A stretch of DNA of 64,000 nt. Source: Metaphire vulgaris (Eukaryota > Annelida > Clitellata > Crassiclitellata > Megascolecidae). The position numbers and the translations under genes were made by a program. Position 1 is the stretch's first letter. The number at the start of each line of letters is the position of its first letter. Where the stretch lies: the NCBI GenBank assembly GCA_018105865.1, contig CM030870.1, positions 1,015,001 through 1,079,000 of the forward strand. Direction: 5' to 3'. Shown piece by piece: positions 24,209 through 36,460 of this stretch. Under the pieces are notes generated by a model. It was not told the DNA's origin, did not search any database, and saw only the letters and a list, made by a program, of their open reading frames with translations.

Positions 24209-25130
24209 CAGTGTTGTATGAAGTACTCAGTTTGATTTAAAAGTATTATGTCATTTATTTACTTAAGTCAATGAAAATAGTTACTCAAGTAAAAGTAAAA
24301 GTACTCCCCAAAAGTTACTTTTTAAGTAAAAAGTAAAAGTACCGCGATAGACGGAATCGTCAACAGCTCCACATTATCATGTTAAATCACATTTTTATTA
24401 GGGCCTAATCTTTTAAACAACATGCAGTAGCCTCAACAGTCAACACGTACATATATCTGCAGGGCTGAAAAATGTGGTTTTAAAACCTAGGTTTTTAGGG
24501 TTTGAAAAAACAACTGAAAAAGCCTAAATTTAGGCTTAAAGGAATTTGTTCTATAAAAAGAAAAATGAAAGCTCACATTTAATGTCCTTAAAGTTTTGTA
24601 CTTTCTGCAGACAGAGAAACAAGTGTCGAATTTCGAGAAAGGTTTATACTTTATAGGCTTTGACGTTAATTGGTTGGCAGAGTTGGTTGGCAGCACCAAA
24701 GGGCAAATGGTTAACCTAAAAATCTAAATTTTATCTTTATAAACCTAGGTTTTTTCCAGCCTTGACACATATACCCTATACACCATTAACTTCTACATTA
24801 GCAGCGTCAAAAGTAGCCAGAGCTTGTTGTTCATTCTAACAACATTGCTTTGGGACTAAGTAAGTACGGGAAGCTGGAAATAATTAAACACCATGTTTGA
24901 ACAGCAACACAAGTAATTGCAACGAAAGTTGGCGATGAGAAATTTTACTTGTAACGAGACGTGAAAGACATAATGTAACGAAGTAAAAGTACTAATATTT
25001 GAATAAAAACTTACTTCGTTACAAGTAAAAAGTACTCTGCAAATTGTGTACTTCGTTACAGTGCGAAGTACTCAGAATTGCACTTAAGTATTGTAACGCG
25101 TTACTTCTACTTCGTTACCGCGCAACACTG
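24209..25130. mobile_element. hAT-type element with AAGTAC/GTAACGAAGTA subterminal repeats
   Basis: It starts CAGTGTTGTATG, ends CGCGCAACACTG and is flanked by a perfect duplication TGAACAGC (24201-24208, 25131-25138). Both subterminal zones are packed with AGTAAAAGTACT and GTAACGAAGTA units, likely transposase-binding repeats. No transposase frame is present. A second inverted-repeat unit (24460-24764) is nested inside. Confidence 0.92.
24460..24764. mobile_element. Nested MITE with CAGGGCTGAAAAA ends
   Basis: The left end CAGGGCTGAAAAATG and right end (reverse) CAAGGCTGGAAAAAACC are inverted, each followed by an AAACCTAGGTTT palindrome. The flanking bases do not form a clear duplication. 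Confidence 0.7.
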
Positions 25131-25436
25131 TGAACAGCCGTATCTGTATTTGGTTCAATTTGTCCTAGATTTATCATTTATGCGGCGCCATCGTAAGCCA
25201 GAGAAAGTGAACAAGCGTGCGTCCGTACTCCGCCTCTCTTCGCGTGTTACACTCGGCGTCTTCGATCCGGAAGCAAACGGAAGAGGGCGCGTTGTACGAG
25301 GGGTCGTCTATAAACTCCATGACCGTCGATAAGTAAGTCCTGCGTTGAGCTTCAGTGCGATCGACAAGCGTTAGCTCACTATTGACAATGGCCCTAATGC
25401 CCTATGGTGAAAGCAATAATAGCAACGGCACTAAGT

Positions 25437-25593
25437 CAGGGGTCACCAAACGTCGGCCCGCGGGCCACATACAGCCCGCAGGTCAGTTCATCCGATCTAC
25501 CACCTAATTTTGATAAAAATTGGTGCGATGTCACTATCTTTTTGCTAACGTCGTCTTTTTGAAAATCTTTTGGAAAATGGATACGCTGGTTCT
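25437..25593. mobile_element. hAT end fragment (CAGGGGTCACCAAACG)
   Basis: Begins CAGGGGTCACCAAACG, then a GGCCCGCGGGCC palindrome, as in hAT/Charlie-type elements. No matching right end was found, so it is a partial copy. Confidence 0.45.
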
Positions 25594-25774
25594 CAGAGGC
25601 GGCGCAGGGTTTAGTTGGCTGGGTGGGTCTAATGCAATCTACACAACCAGGACCCGGCTCAGACTACCCCTCCCCCAATCAAAATTTATATGGGTTTGCA
25701 CGATTTGCTCGGGTGCCCCTGCCCGAGGCTGGGTGGGTCCGGACCCGCGGACTCACCCCCTAGCGCCGACCCTG
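25594..25774. mobile_element. hAT-type MITE with CAGRGNCGGCGC ends
   Basis: The ends CAGAGGCGGCGCAGGG and (reverse) CAGGGTCGGCGCTAGGG are flanked by CTGGTTCT / TTGGTTCT (7 of 8). The interior is GC-rich, with GGGTGGGTC repeats. Confidence 0.78.
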
Positions 25775-26479
25775 TTGGTTCTGTTTGTGCTTGTATTGCA
25801 CGCTACTTCGTCCATTGCTAACGTGGAATTCTAAACTTTTCCCCTTTTACCGCCATGTTACCGGTCTGGCTTGCAAGCATTGAACAAACGATATGCGGCA
25901 AGCGCTCGACATTCTTTCAATTACTTCAACTGTTGCTGCCAATATTGTGAACTACAGTATAATTATAACAGACGGAAATAGTTCAACTTCTATATCGCCT
26001 TCTAAAGAATAACGTCTAATTTTCCCGCCATCTGGTGAATGGTAACTGATAGCAATGGCACGGGTAGAGCTGCATGAGAATTACTCGTCTACTACAGTGC
26101 ATCTGAAATCAGGCTTTCTTTAGAGAGAGAGGAAAAGGAAGGAAATGACCCTTTACAAGGAGATAGGCTGATCAGAGCTACGAGTGCATGACCAAGTACA
26201 TTGAAGCATTCCTTGAGAGAAAAAAAGAGTCCGAATTGCATGAAGAAGGAATTGATCGGATCTAACCTACGGATTAAATGTACCAGAGGCAGATGATGGA
26301 TAATTATGGGTCTGTAAATAAGTGAAATACATTGTTGTCGACAAAACCACACAACAGTAATTCTTCTGTTTCCAGAGGGAAGTACACTGCTCCGGATGGC
26401 CAAATACAAACACAGAAAGATTACCCGTAATAATAATAATATTGCCAGTTGTTATAAAGTTCAAAAAACATATCTGCAC

Positions 26480-26660
26480 AGTCAACCACAGTAGTTTAAT
26501 GTTAACCTTGTACCCTTGTAAACCTTGACACATTCAAGAAACGTCTCAAATCTTGGCTATTCAGAACTAGTTATTTAGTTATCTAACGTGTTCATGCAGT
26601 CGATCGACTAATCACCGCATTAATATTGACTTTACTTACTTACTAACCTCGTAGCTATAT
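26480..26660 (+). pseudogene. CR1/L2 LINE 3' remnant
   Basis: The plus strand encodes a TFKKRLKSWLFRTSY-like stretch, the typical last block of CR1/L2 reverse transcriptases, then runs into TTAC repeats. No larger coding region survives. Confidence 0.55.
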
Positions 26661-26745
26661 CAAGAGCAGTAATTATTTTGATGCACGCATATCAATAGTT
26701 GAGAAATGCAACAGAGATGACTCAAATTGCACATTTACATAACAT

Positions 26746-26751
26746 TTTATT
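26746..26751 (-). terminator. Candidate polyadenylation signal for ATF7IP-like gene
   Basis: AATAAA on the minus strand, about 530 bp past the ATF7IP-like stop codon. The stretch 26752-27278 is a plausible 3' UTR, with no repeat recognised in it. Confidence 0.4.
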
Positions 26752-27278
26752 TCATAGCGTTTACTTGAAACCTGTATCAATGCTAAAATCTAAATGAGTG
26801 CTAAAAGATATTAATTCAATAAAGTATTAACTGACACTTGTCATGCCCTAAGCCCTTATGTTAACTTAACATGTCGAAAAAATTGGCATAACAATGCTAT
26901 AAATAATGTTTAAATGCATGAAATTACTAACACCACTGCGATTTCAGCCATTAACCATCAAATTACTTGCAAAGTTTCTATGGTTAATATACACATAGCA
27001 TAATCTCTTGAATTCACATTCAAATAAAGTCACAAAACTGTGACATTATTAACAAGGCTTCACACATAAAGCATGCTATCTTGAAAAATATTAACTCTGT
27101 AGATTTGAGACCAGCTACATCTGTCATGGCAACATTTCAAATTATCAGTAAATTAGCTAAAATCTTGCAAACGTTTCATATTCTTTCTTATTGAAAGCAT
27201 ACTCAGGAATTTCACCAAATGAAACAAAAGAAAATTAAACCAGATAATTTGCACAAAATCCGCAAACATCATTGTGTA

Positions 27279-27440
27279 TCAAGTTATTCCACCCTCTAAA
27301 TGTATACTGCCCGGTTCGCTGAAAGGTCCAACACGACCATGTCGGTCAACCGCCCGGACCGCAAAGTGGTACTTGTTACCGACCTGAAACTGAGTCAAAG
27401 TGCAAGCCATTGGAAGTGCCAAAGCTTTCACGTTACCAAC
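27279..27440 (-). CDS. ATF7IP: ATF7IP-like last exon (FN3 C-terminal half)
   Basis: The acceptor TTCGTAG is at 27441-27447. The exon begins [18 protein letters not shown] and ends SIHLEGGIT followed by TGA at 27279-27281. It completes the fibronectin-III fold that in this family contacts MBD1 and other partners. Confidence 0.85.
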   Translation of the reverse strand, partial: VGNVKALALPMACTLTQFQVGNKYHFAVRAVDRHGRVGPFSEPGSIHLEGGIT

Positions 27441-30400
27441 CTACGAAGCCACAAAGAGATCAAATGCAACTCAAACCATCATAGCAATTACTTGAATTCT
27501 GATAATGAAAGTGCCTATAATTGAAGTGAAAATTTAACCACTGATAAATCTTTCAAATCTATATTAACAATCCCTATAGATCATGCTCAAAATCCACCAA
27601 AATACATTACTCTAAATACCGGTACTGATTTTCATCCAATCCAATAATTGTTCTTGAATAAGCAACACATACTCAAAATCACTCCCATGTAATATCCTGG
27701 TCCCCTTAACTTCACAACATTTCTGGTTTCATCATTAATAAATGCCATGCATTCAACAATAACACATGTCAATAATTCTGCTTCATATCACAATCCGATC
27801 AGACTCTCCAATGTAACATCAAGCAGTTATGACTACAAGTTACATGGATTATCTTGTAACAATGCTTGCCTATCCAGACAAAATTCTAACCCAGGACTTT
27901 GCAAATAAAAAATAGAGCAAATTCAATATCCGCCAGAAACTGAGTAACCTTTTTCCATAGTGTGGAACTGGGCAGTTCATGCCCCTGTTGATAAGCGTAC
28001 AGCTGATAGGTGCTTGGTTCTTCCTGTAGTACAGTTATGCTCGCATTCCACGAAAGAACGATTCCTAAAGACAGAAAGTAATTTCTAGTCAATAATTACA
28101 TGTTTTACGATCAGGTAAGGTCAGGTCAGGTCTTCGTCCTCCAGCTGTGTGCAGCTATTTACTTCTCCACGACACCTCTCCAAAGTTCTCTGTCCTTTGC
28201 TATTTCTTCCAAGGCCATTATGTGTCTTTCATGCGTGTTTTGTTGAGATTTAGTCCTGTTATGCTCAGATCTTCTTCAAAACCATACATCCATTGTCTTT
28301 TCGGTCTTCCTTTAGATCTTCTACCTTCTGGTTTGCAGTTGAAAATTTGTGCTGAGTTTCTTATTTCATCCATTCTGAGTATGTGTCCAGTCCATTTCAT
28401 TCTTCTCTTTCTGATGACTTCTATGATGCTCAGTTGCAGTGTTCTCTCTCTAACTCAGTGGTTCCCAACGGGGGCGTACGCCCCACCGGGGGCAATTTCA
28501 TTATTTAGGGGGGCAATTGGGCAATTTCAGTGTTTCAAATTCTTAGAACAGGATAATTAAAATGACGACTGTTAAAGAACTTATGGAATATAGATTCATA
28601 GAAGAAGCTTTCATTACTAAATGAGTAACGAATATTAATGCAATTCAGTTCTGTTTTGCATGTTTTGCATCTGTCGTTGTTGTTTTTCATATCTTTCATG
28701 TTATTTCGATAATACAATTTCTGTGATTGCTTCTGTGCGTGTGTCATGGGGGGGCATAAGGACTTTAAAACGACTTTGGTGGGGCGTGGCCTAAAAAAGG
28801 TTGGGAACCACTGCTCTAACTTCTTCATTTGTTATACTTTCTTTGTAACCAATCCTTAGTATCCCTCTAAGCCACTTATTTTCTGTTGCTATTATTTTTT
28901 GCTCCAATTTTTTTTGGTCCAGGATTCACATCCATAAATTAATATTTGTATTACACAAGTGTTGAGAATTCTTATTTTTTTTTCATCCCAATGTCATGTC
29001 CTTTGAAAATTTTGGTATGTAGCCTGTTGAATGTAGACCCTACCACTGCTATTCTTCTTTTGATCTCCAAGTCCAAACCTCCCTTTGCTTCCAATTCACT
29101 TCCCAAGTAAATGAAATTTTTTTCATTTCAATTTCTTTTCCTTTGGGTGTAGCTATTGGCCATTCTCCCTCTTTCTTTGTAATTTGCATTATTTTAATTT
29201 TATTAGTGTTTACTTTTAATTCAGATTTTCCGCTCTCCATTATTAAGGCCGCTGTTAATTCTACAGTCCTTGAAAGGCATTCTGCTATTAGACATGTATC
29301 ATCAGCATATTCCATATCATCTATATATCTTGGCTTTCGAGATGTTCCCAACCCATTCATGCTTTCAATCCATCTCATGGTACCATCTAAAATAATACGA
29401 TAAGCTACATCACAATGCAGTTTTAAATTACATCATCTTAGTATATATAACCAGGTTTATAAAAATTTTCCTTGGATTGGCAATAACTAGACTTAAAATA
29501 ACCAGAAGTGTAACAATGATGGCATTAAATGGAAGGAACATGAAATTTCAGCCTCCCATAACAGATAACATCCAGCTCAAATGTAACTATTATGCCCATA
29601 TTTGAAATTTCTGTCCAAAAGAAGCATCTACATTTAAGAATGCACCATATAAATTCCAATTAATGCCAAATGATATCGTATAACCTTCATACTAAGGTTG
29701 TTAAAACCGCTGGTTTTAAAGGACTGGCTAGCCGTTCAAAAAAGACCAGTTACCCAGTTAATCAGTCGTTAGCGGCAGCCTGGTGTCATGCCTAAATCAA
29801 GCGCTTTGATGTTGCCGGTGCTGGGGCTGGCATCCTGCGCGGCTACTAAAAGTGCTTTGAAGTTGCCGGCGTTGGAGCCAGAGCCAGCGTTTTACACCGA
29901 TACATCAAAGCGCTTTGATGTTGCCGGCGCCTATGCCGGCGTCCTGCGGCAGCTACATCAAAGCGTTTTTATGTTTTAAAATTGATATTACGGTTAACCG
30001 GTCAAGGTTAAAAGGATAGGTTTTTGCTCTTAGGACTGGTTAACCGTTTAACCGTTAACAGCCTTACTTCATACATTTACTTAAGTGTTTTCATTTATAG
30101 AAGTATTGCAAATTCAAGATTTCAATAATGAAAGTGGACTACAAACCCTGGGCAACTCTGGACAACTTGAGCGTAGGCTTTGGAGGAATCTGCCTGGCAT
30201 CTGGAGGAGCCGGCTGGTTGATTGGTGACGGAGGAAGTGGAGCGGGATGTTGAAGGACAGCGGAAGATGACTACACAAAGCAAACTGCCGAGTTAGAATA
30301 GACCTCCATCACCAACAAAAAACAATGCAAACATTTTACTGGTCAGAATATAAGAGGCTTTTACAGTGATGGTTCTAGCCAAAAAAAAACTGGGGGGCTA

Positions 30401-31716
30401 CGACCGCCATATTTCCAACTTCTACAAAGCTGAAAAAAGGTTGTCCAACATATTGCACCCCGTTAAGCAACTCCTGAAAATAACTGGCCAGCAAAAATGG
30501 GTGGGGGTCAAAGTTGACATCTGGCCAATGTTGAAATCTGGGGACTACAGCCCCCCAGCTCCACTCTAAAACCGCCACTGAGCTTTTCATACAGTCACTT
30601 ACGACAGCAATTCTCTGAATGTTTGCAGGAGCCAAGACGGGCAGCGTGGACCGGAGTGGCGCACTCTGCAGCGGAGGTGGCGGTCGCATGTTCACCACCT
30701 GGAGCACAGTACCTGGACGATTGTTAATACTGACAAGTGATGGCAGACTGTGATATCCTTCGCCCGACGCCATCGAGGAGCCGAGCGCAATTGTCGGAAG
30801 ACTCGTGACGCCTGCCATCTCGCCTGGCTTAATCACCGCAGGTCGAGTGGGTGGAGTGTAAAGCAGATAGGTGCTACTGTTCGGTGCTAACACCATGTTT
30901 CCCGGCTGTACGATCGAGCCAAGTATTCCGCTCGGAACGATGGCGTTCTGCTGCCGCTGCCGTGTTCTGCCGTCATCTTCCGCCGTCAAGTCGATCATGA
31001 CGGTGCTGCTGCTAGGTATGGCAGAAACTGATTGAGGTCTGACGGTCAGAGGTACTAGAGACAAGTCACTTGCAACAGGCAGGGACACTGACTTCAGAGC
31101 GCCACTGACAAGCCCAGGATTACTCATTCGTATTCCCTGTTGGTGAATCTGAAAGTATCAACACAATCTCCAAAGACTAACAACAATCAATCAACTTCTA
31201 TAGAGCCACTATTATAATGCCTATGACATCATATGATGGTACACCAACCCAATCCTAATTAGAGCCTGAATAAACTAGTGAATATACAAACCAGTGTTTA
31301 TATAAACTGGCATAGCCAGTATAAATTTCATGTACATATGCTCCAATAATAAACAGTCAAAACCAATTATTGCAATACTCAAAAGACTGTTCCATCTGTA
31401 AGACATTAACTCCTTTACAGGCCGTGACTCACATATGTATCCATTTTACATTATGTTACAAATAAATGGCTGGTCAAAGGGCTAAGCATAGATGAACACC
31501 AACAGGAATTGGTTAAAATGTGCTGAAATTTCTGAAAATCTCCAGGGTTAACAAATATGGAGAAATCAAGAGAAATGTTAGTTTCCAAACAGCTCTTTTT
31601 GCAACAAACTCCAATAAAATGTAAAGGTTTCTCACTTGTATTTAATAAAATCCACCATGAACTATGTTATGTGTTCAAGTAGTCCTCCTATGACATTTTA
31701 CCACATAAATCTTAAC

Positions 31717-31773
<57 letters not shown>

Positions 31774-33169
31774 GGTTCCACTTTGCACAAAGTGCAATAG
31801 CTACATACTTAATGAAAGAAATACCAATTCTTAATATAAAAAATACCCATTTTAGACGTTGATTGGTCGAAATGTTTGAACTTGCTGGTGGAAGAACGGA
31901 TGGGGCCAGTACCATCATGGCATCATTGCTGGTGGCTGGAGAGACAACTTTACTCGCCTCACTAGTACCTGACCTTCCAGGACTTCGGTTCATAGGATTG
32001 CATGGCTTCAACAGAAAAGCAAAATTCTGTACTTCAATCAAAATAAAGTTCAAGCAAAAAATAAAATCGAAAAATGGACAACTATGAAACAACTCGCATG
32101 CCTCCAGTCGATTCTCAACACCTCGGGTCTGGTCAGGTCTTCGTCCTCCAGCCATGTCCAGCAATTTACTTCTCCATGACACCTCTCCAAAGTTCTCTGT
32201 CCTTTGCTATTTCTTTGCTATTTCTTTCAAAGTCATTCGGTGTCTTCCGTCAATTTTTCCATTGAGATTCAGCTCTACCATGTGCAGATCCTCTTCGAAT
32301 CCATCCACCCATCACCTTTTCGGTCTTCCTTTAGATCTTCTTCCTTCTGGTTTGTAGTTGAAAATTCGTTTCGGGTTTCTTATTTCTTCCATTCTGAGTA
32401 AGTGTCCAGTCCATTTCATTCTCTTTCTGATGACTTCCATGATGCTCGGTTGCAGTGTTCTCTCTCTAACTTTTTCATTTCTTATATGGTCTTTGTATCC
32501 AATCCTTAGTATTTTTCTAAGCCATTTATTTTCTGTTATTTAGGGCTCGGTGGCACGACCACGTAACCTCGCTTCTTAGGGACAAATTACACTGGCTATG
32601 GATTCCGGAGCACATTGTATTCAAGTGCTGTTGGCTGGCATTCCGGACGCTACACGATCCTTCCTGCCCGGAATACCTAGCTACGCTTGTGCGCAGGCCG
32701 GTGATGAGCGATAGACGGCTTCATATGCGATCCAGCTGTCGAGTCCATCTGTACGTTCCATCCCCGTCGAAGACTTAAATTTAGAAAATGAAAAAATTAT
32801 CTCCTCTGGAATTCACTGTCGTATAGTGTGTCGTCCGTCACCTCCTTCGGGGAGTTCAAGAGCAAGTAGAAGATGTAGAAGATGTACCGGTACTTATTTA
32901 GCATTTCGTTCCCAAGCTTGGTGTACAGCATCTTTGACTTTGGCCTCTGCTATGTTACAGCGCTATATAAATTGTCATGAACAATAACAATAACTTTGCC
33001 ACATAAGCCCAAGCATTGCTTCTGTATTTAAGGCCGGTGTAGTCATTAATAAATGGAACAAGTCTACATGGGTGTGACAACATGCTAAAAAGTATTGAAA
33101 CAGCCTCATTTTTAACTAATTAATCAATAAATAAATGTTCAATATTCTATAATATTTTGAAATGAATAA

Positions 33170-33210
<41 letters not shown>

Positions 33211-35637
33211 TACTCCCAGCAAATGAACTTAGGTAATGGTTGTTTTAGCAACATAACATACAAGCTCCTCAAACAATACTATAGATGTTGAACAGAATGT
33301 CACAAAGTCTGGTACTTGATATATAGACATATATGCCTGTATAGACAACCACTTGATAGATTTGAAATACCTTTTCACGTGCCTGGCATCCAACACTTCG
33401 TCTCTGAACCTGTCAAATGAAATTTTTTACACTTCACAACCATGAACACTGGATCTAAAATGCCACATAACTTTTCTATGAGAAAAGCATAACATATAAC
33501 CAAAAACGAAAAAAAACCAATAAGAAACATCCTACAAAACAATGAACCCGTTTCAATGATTATATTGTTAAGTTAGACAAATGGTAACAAAGTTAACATA
33601 TATTTCAGGAGATAATGATAATAGATGGTTGTCAGAATGATCACCTAACCAGTGCAGTGATTCCGCTCGAGTCGTAGGGTCAAACTTGACTTCCAAGACA
33701 TAAACTGAAACTGAATTCTCTTCAGACTCATGTCCATAAACAAATCTGTTTGTTGAGTAAAAAAGCGCTTTTGTTGTGGGATCAGCCTTGTTAAAAGAAA
33801 TCGTCCAAAATGAATGAATGTCATCCAGTTTCAGAATGATCAAAAGCATTCATAAACAAAGAAGAGTGTCCATAAACCAATGAGTTTAAAATACGATAGG
33901 AAAAAGCAAAATACGATGTCATCCAGTTTCATACAAAAGCATTCACAAAGAAGAGTGACAATACGCCCGTTTCTCTGGTGAGTCGACTGAACGCCTCTCC
34001 GCTATTTGGTGAGTTTCTGAACGAGCGCTATTTCTTTCCGCAGCTTATCGGCAATTTCTTTCCACTCGTCTCGACTTTTCTTCAGCTGGTCGACTTCTGC
34101 TTTCAGTTGCCTGATGATGGAACTGTGTGATTTGTTGATGTACTCTTCGATGCATGTTCTTACGAGTTCATTTAAATGCTGAAGAATACACAATCAAGGT
34201 CTTTGACTTAGAGAGATTGCAAAATTCTTATAATAATAACAGACACATAAGTCAACAAGAGTACAGTTGGAAATCAATGTTAACAGAGAGAGTTGCTTCT
34301 CTTCAAGTTTTCCACTGGGTTAAATGTACTGGCAATATGGAAAGCATCACAAAAGTGAGATCCTGACTTAAAAATTAATTATAAATAAGGTGCCAAAACA
34401 CCATCATAATTAAATTAAGGTTGTTAACGGTTAACCGGTCCTAAGAGCAAGGACCGGTTCTTTTAACCTTGACCGGTTAACCGTAATTTCAATTTAAACA
34501 TCTAAAAAAGGCTTTGATGTAGGCCACAGGACGCCGGAATAGGTGCAGGCAACATCACAACATCAAAACGCATTGATGTAGCCGCGCAGGACGCCGGCAA
34601 CTTCAAAGCAATTTGATGTAGGCACAACACCAGGCTGCCTCTAACGAGCGGTTAACCGGTCTTTTTTTGAACCATTAACCGGTCCTTTGAAACCAGGGGT
34701 TTTAACAATCATAATCATAATATCATCAAAGTTTTGGCATTGTTGCTAAAAAGAGTGTCAAAAATCAGGATCTTGTATAGGAATAGTGTCCATTACACAT
34801 AGAAACCACGAAAAATGAACACAGTTCATGGTTACTAACCTTAGAAGTTGAACTAATTTTGTTATCCCTGCGATCAGTTAAATGTTGAGCATTAACAAAC
34901 GAAGTCAACACTGCAGCCTCTGCTGCTTCTAATCTCGACTTCTTGGCATGACTAACTTCATTCGATAAAGTATCATCTACTGAGATGCGCTTAACTCCCG
35001 TTCGCTTCTTCGCTGTTTCCTCGTCTGATGCTGTTACCGCCACAGAACTGTCAACATCAATGACTTCGATCTCCTTGTCGTCTGCATGTTTCGAAGTCTG
35101 TTCGTCCGAATCGACTTTGTTTTCGAAAATCTCAAAGTTATCAACCCGACACACCAGCCCATTCGGCGATTTTGCTCCCGATAGATGATTGGCACCTGGA
35201 CTCGACCGGTCGCAGATGATGACATCCTCATCTGATAATAGATCAGCACCTTTCTCTATTGCCTTGGCAACACCTGACACACGACCAGATGGCATTCGAA
35301 TAACAGAAGCCGGCGTAGAACTCCTCGAGCATGGACCGAGGTCGTTGCCAGGCGGAGACTTCACGTTCGGGGCATCAACGACTTCGACACAGCTTACTTC
35401 TAATAAAGAATCAGAACTGTTGTCATCAGAAATTGCAAGATTATTACGCGATTTTTTGGCGCAATCATCCTTTGTTTGTCCGCTGTACGCTGTCGCCGAC
35501 ATCTTCTGCCTCTCTTCAAGTTTTCGGTCAGACAAATCCGGAGAACTTGCACAGCCATTCACAAGTCGCTCGTGCAATCCATTCTTAGGTGGGCAGAGCG
35601 GTTTAAGTGACGTTGATTTTTTTGCAACATTCTTCAT
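27279..35637 (-). CDS. ATF7IP: ATF7IP/MCAF-like SETDB1 cofactor (8 exons)
   Basis: Recognised from three regions. The C-terminal fibronectin-III domain spans exons 27949-28064 and 27279-27440, with [27 protein letters not shown] and [21 protein letters not shown]-interacting motif [10 protein letters not shown] is in exon 30603-31148. A coiled coil starts [15 protein letters not shown] in exon 34178-34023. The remaining proposed exons are 35637-34840 (start MKNVAKKS, acidic and basic N-terminus with [12 protein letters not shown]), 33409-33371, 32026-31847 and 30270-30147. Except for the 30147/28064 junction, joints fall in phase 0. The model predicts about 705 residues, shorter than vertebrate ATF7IP. 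In the family this protein binds and stabilises SETDB1 for H3K9 methylation in the nucleus. The donor after the coiled coil (34023) would be a poor GTTCAG, so that joint is uncertain. An in-frame TAA lies just upstream of the chosen ATG. Confidence 0.85.
28120..29400 (-). pseudogene. LINE fragment in ATF7IP intron, interrupted by a hAT element
   Basis: Minus-strand pieces: [12 protein letters not shown] with a [11 protein letters not shown] block (29049-29378), a central decayed part, then [12 protein letters not shown] and [11 protein letters not shown] (28218-28400). Frameshifts and stops are frequent, the N-terminal half is missing, and a hAT MITE (28456-28813) interrupts it. Relatives are at 32110-32545 and 46400-46880. 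Confidence 0.82.
28456..28813. mobile_element. hAT-type MITE, CAGTGGTTCCCAAC family
   Basis: The inverted ends CAGTGGTTCCCAAC and GTTGGGAACCACTG are flanked by a perfect duplication CTCTAACT (28448-28455, 28814-28821). It sits inside the LINE fragment at 28120-29400. At 358 bp there is no coding. Confidence 0.96.
29693..30066. mobile_element. TAAGGTTGTTAA element with GGTTAACCGGTC ends
   Basis: The ends TAAGGTTGTTAAAACC and (reverse) TAAGGCTGTTAACGG are flanked by a perfect 8-bp duplication CTTCATAC (29685-29692, 30067-30074). Inside are four variants of a GCTTTGATGTTGCCGGC unit in direct and inverted order. An opposite-orientation copy lies at about 34416-34713. Both are in ATF7IP introns. 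Confidence 0.85.
30364..30580. mobile_element. hAT-type MITE, CAGTGGCGG family, diverged
   Basis: The left end CAGTGATGGTTCTAG and right end AAAACCGCCACTG are flanked by GGCTTTTA / AGCTTTTC (6 of 8). It lies in the ATF7IP intron just below exon 30603-31148. The open frame of that exon runs into it only because no stop intervenes. Confidence 0.75.
31149..31846 (-). other. ATF7IP intron
   Basis: AT-rich intron with an AAT microsatellite (31720-31772) and a LINE-tail motif (CTATAGAAGTTGATTGATTG on the minus strand, about 31185-31205). No other feature was seen. Confidence 0.6.
32110..32545 (-). pseudogene. LINE fragment, relative of 28120-29400
   Basis: Nearly collinear with 28130-28450 (CAGGTCTTCGTCCTCCAGC, CACCTCTCCAAAGTTCTCTG and so on on the plus strand). 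It covers the reverse-transcriptase C-terminus and 3' end only, with a short TTTGCTATTTC duplication at about 32205. Confidence 0.75.
32545..32995 (+). pseudogene. CR1/L2 LINE 3' end
   Basis: The plus strand encodes [27 protein letters not shown] and RRLHMRSS blocks with frame breaks. It ends at the tail ACAGCGCTATATAAATTGTC and an AACAATAA repeat. It is inside an ATF7IP intron. Confidence 0.78.
33757..33830 (+). repeat. LINE 3'-tail copy
   Basis: AAAAAGCGCTTTTGTTGTGGG...AAATCGTCC followed by GAATGAATG, the same tail as 14565 and 43372. An AAT microsatellite lies nearby at 33176-33210. Confidence 0.6.
34416..34713. mobile_element. TAAGGTTGTTAA element, second copy
   Basis: Opposite orientation to 29693-30066: TAAGGTTGTTAACGGTTAAC at the left and GGTTTTAACAATC at the right, with the same TTTGATGTAGGC / GACGCCGG internal units. 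The target duplication is unclear because the flanks are AT-rich. Confidence 0.75.
34840..35637 (-). CDS. ATF7IP: ATF7IP-like first coding exon
   Basis: A long open exon of 266 codons ending at a good donor AAG/GTTAGT (34834-34839). The sequence is acidic and serine-rich ([23 protein letters not shown]), with a basic cluster AKKSR near its end, as in the nuclear N-terminal part of ATF7IP. No domain is recognisable on its own. It is placed by phase and proximity to the coiled-coil exon. Confidence 0.7.
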
Positions 35638-35879
35638 TTTTTACCCTAGAACATTTGGCAGCACAGGCAGCTTGTACAAACTGAGATATCAAAATGTCAC
35701 AGCTTTAATCAGTTCAAACAAATAAGTTCAGATAGGGGCAAACTTGTACCAGTGCATAAACAAGTAAGCAAATTCTTGTGAATTCATATAATGCTTTCGA
35801 AAGTAGTACCATAGTAGCTATTTATTCTTAGGCGCTTAGATTAAATATTAAATAGCAATAGACAAAAGGTGGGATCAGT

Positions 35880-36460
35880 CAAACAGGGTCATTTTATCCA
35901 AAAACCTTTGAATTGCCTCAATATGCAGTTACCCAACTTACCGGAAAACAAACATTTTTGGACAGAGGGAACTGATAAGAGGAGGACTACCAGTAAGCAT
36001 GGAACTATAGAAGAGACTGAAAAAAGGTTGGTATGGAGTGTAACCCTATATGCCTCTGAAACCTGGACTCTTCAGAAAAAGAACATACAAAAGCTGGAAG
36101 CATTCAAAATATGGCTATGGAGGAGGAAGGTCATGTGGACAGGCAAGAAATCAATGAAGAGGTATTACAGATGGTGGGAGAACAAAGATCGATAATTAAC
36201 ACCATCAAAAGAAAATAAATGAACCGGATTGGACACATGCTAAGAGGAGAAACATTGCTTAAAACAGTACCGGTAATTGATGAAAGTAGATAAGGAAGAA
36301 AGACAAAAGGAAGACCAAGGAAGATGTTATTGGACTGGATGATGAAAATAGATGAACAGCATTACAAACCCTATGCAGAAATCAAAGAAGAGGCAAGATG
36401 CAGAGAGGAATGGAAACGGTGGAGCCATGAACCTGTCCCAGGAAAGAGAACATGATGATG
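35880..36460 (+). pseudogene. LINE reverse-transcriptase fragment
   Basis: The frame 35869-36195 contains YASETWTLQKKNIQKLEAF and a WLWRR block, the C-terminal region of the FTYLGS/LFGH LINE type. Downstream, frameshifted pieces end near an ATGATGATGG tail (about 36450). Confidence 0.75.

Noticed and set aside
25290..25335. Left end of a GTCCATAAATTACGT element (GGGGTCGTCTATAAACTCC)
   Set aside because: No matching right end was seen and the similarity is short.
30375..30600. Extension of the ATF7IP exon below 30603
   Set aside because: The open frame continues, but a GTAAGT donor lies at the exon end, the sequence beyond is a MITE, and the next exon joins in frame from 30270.
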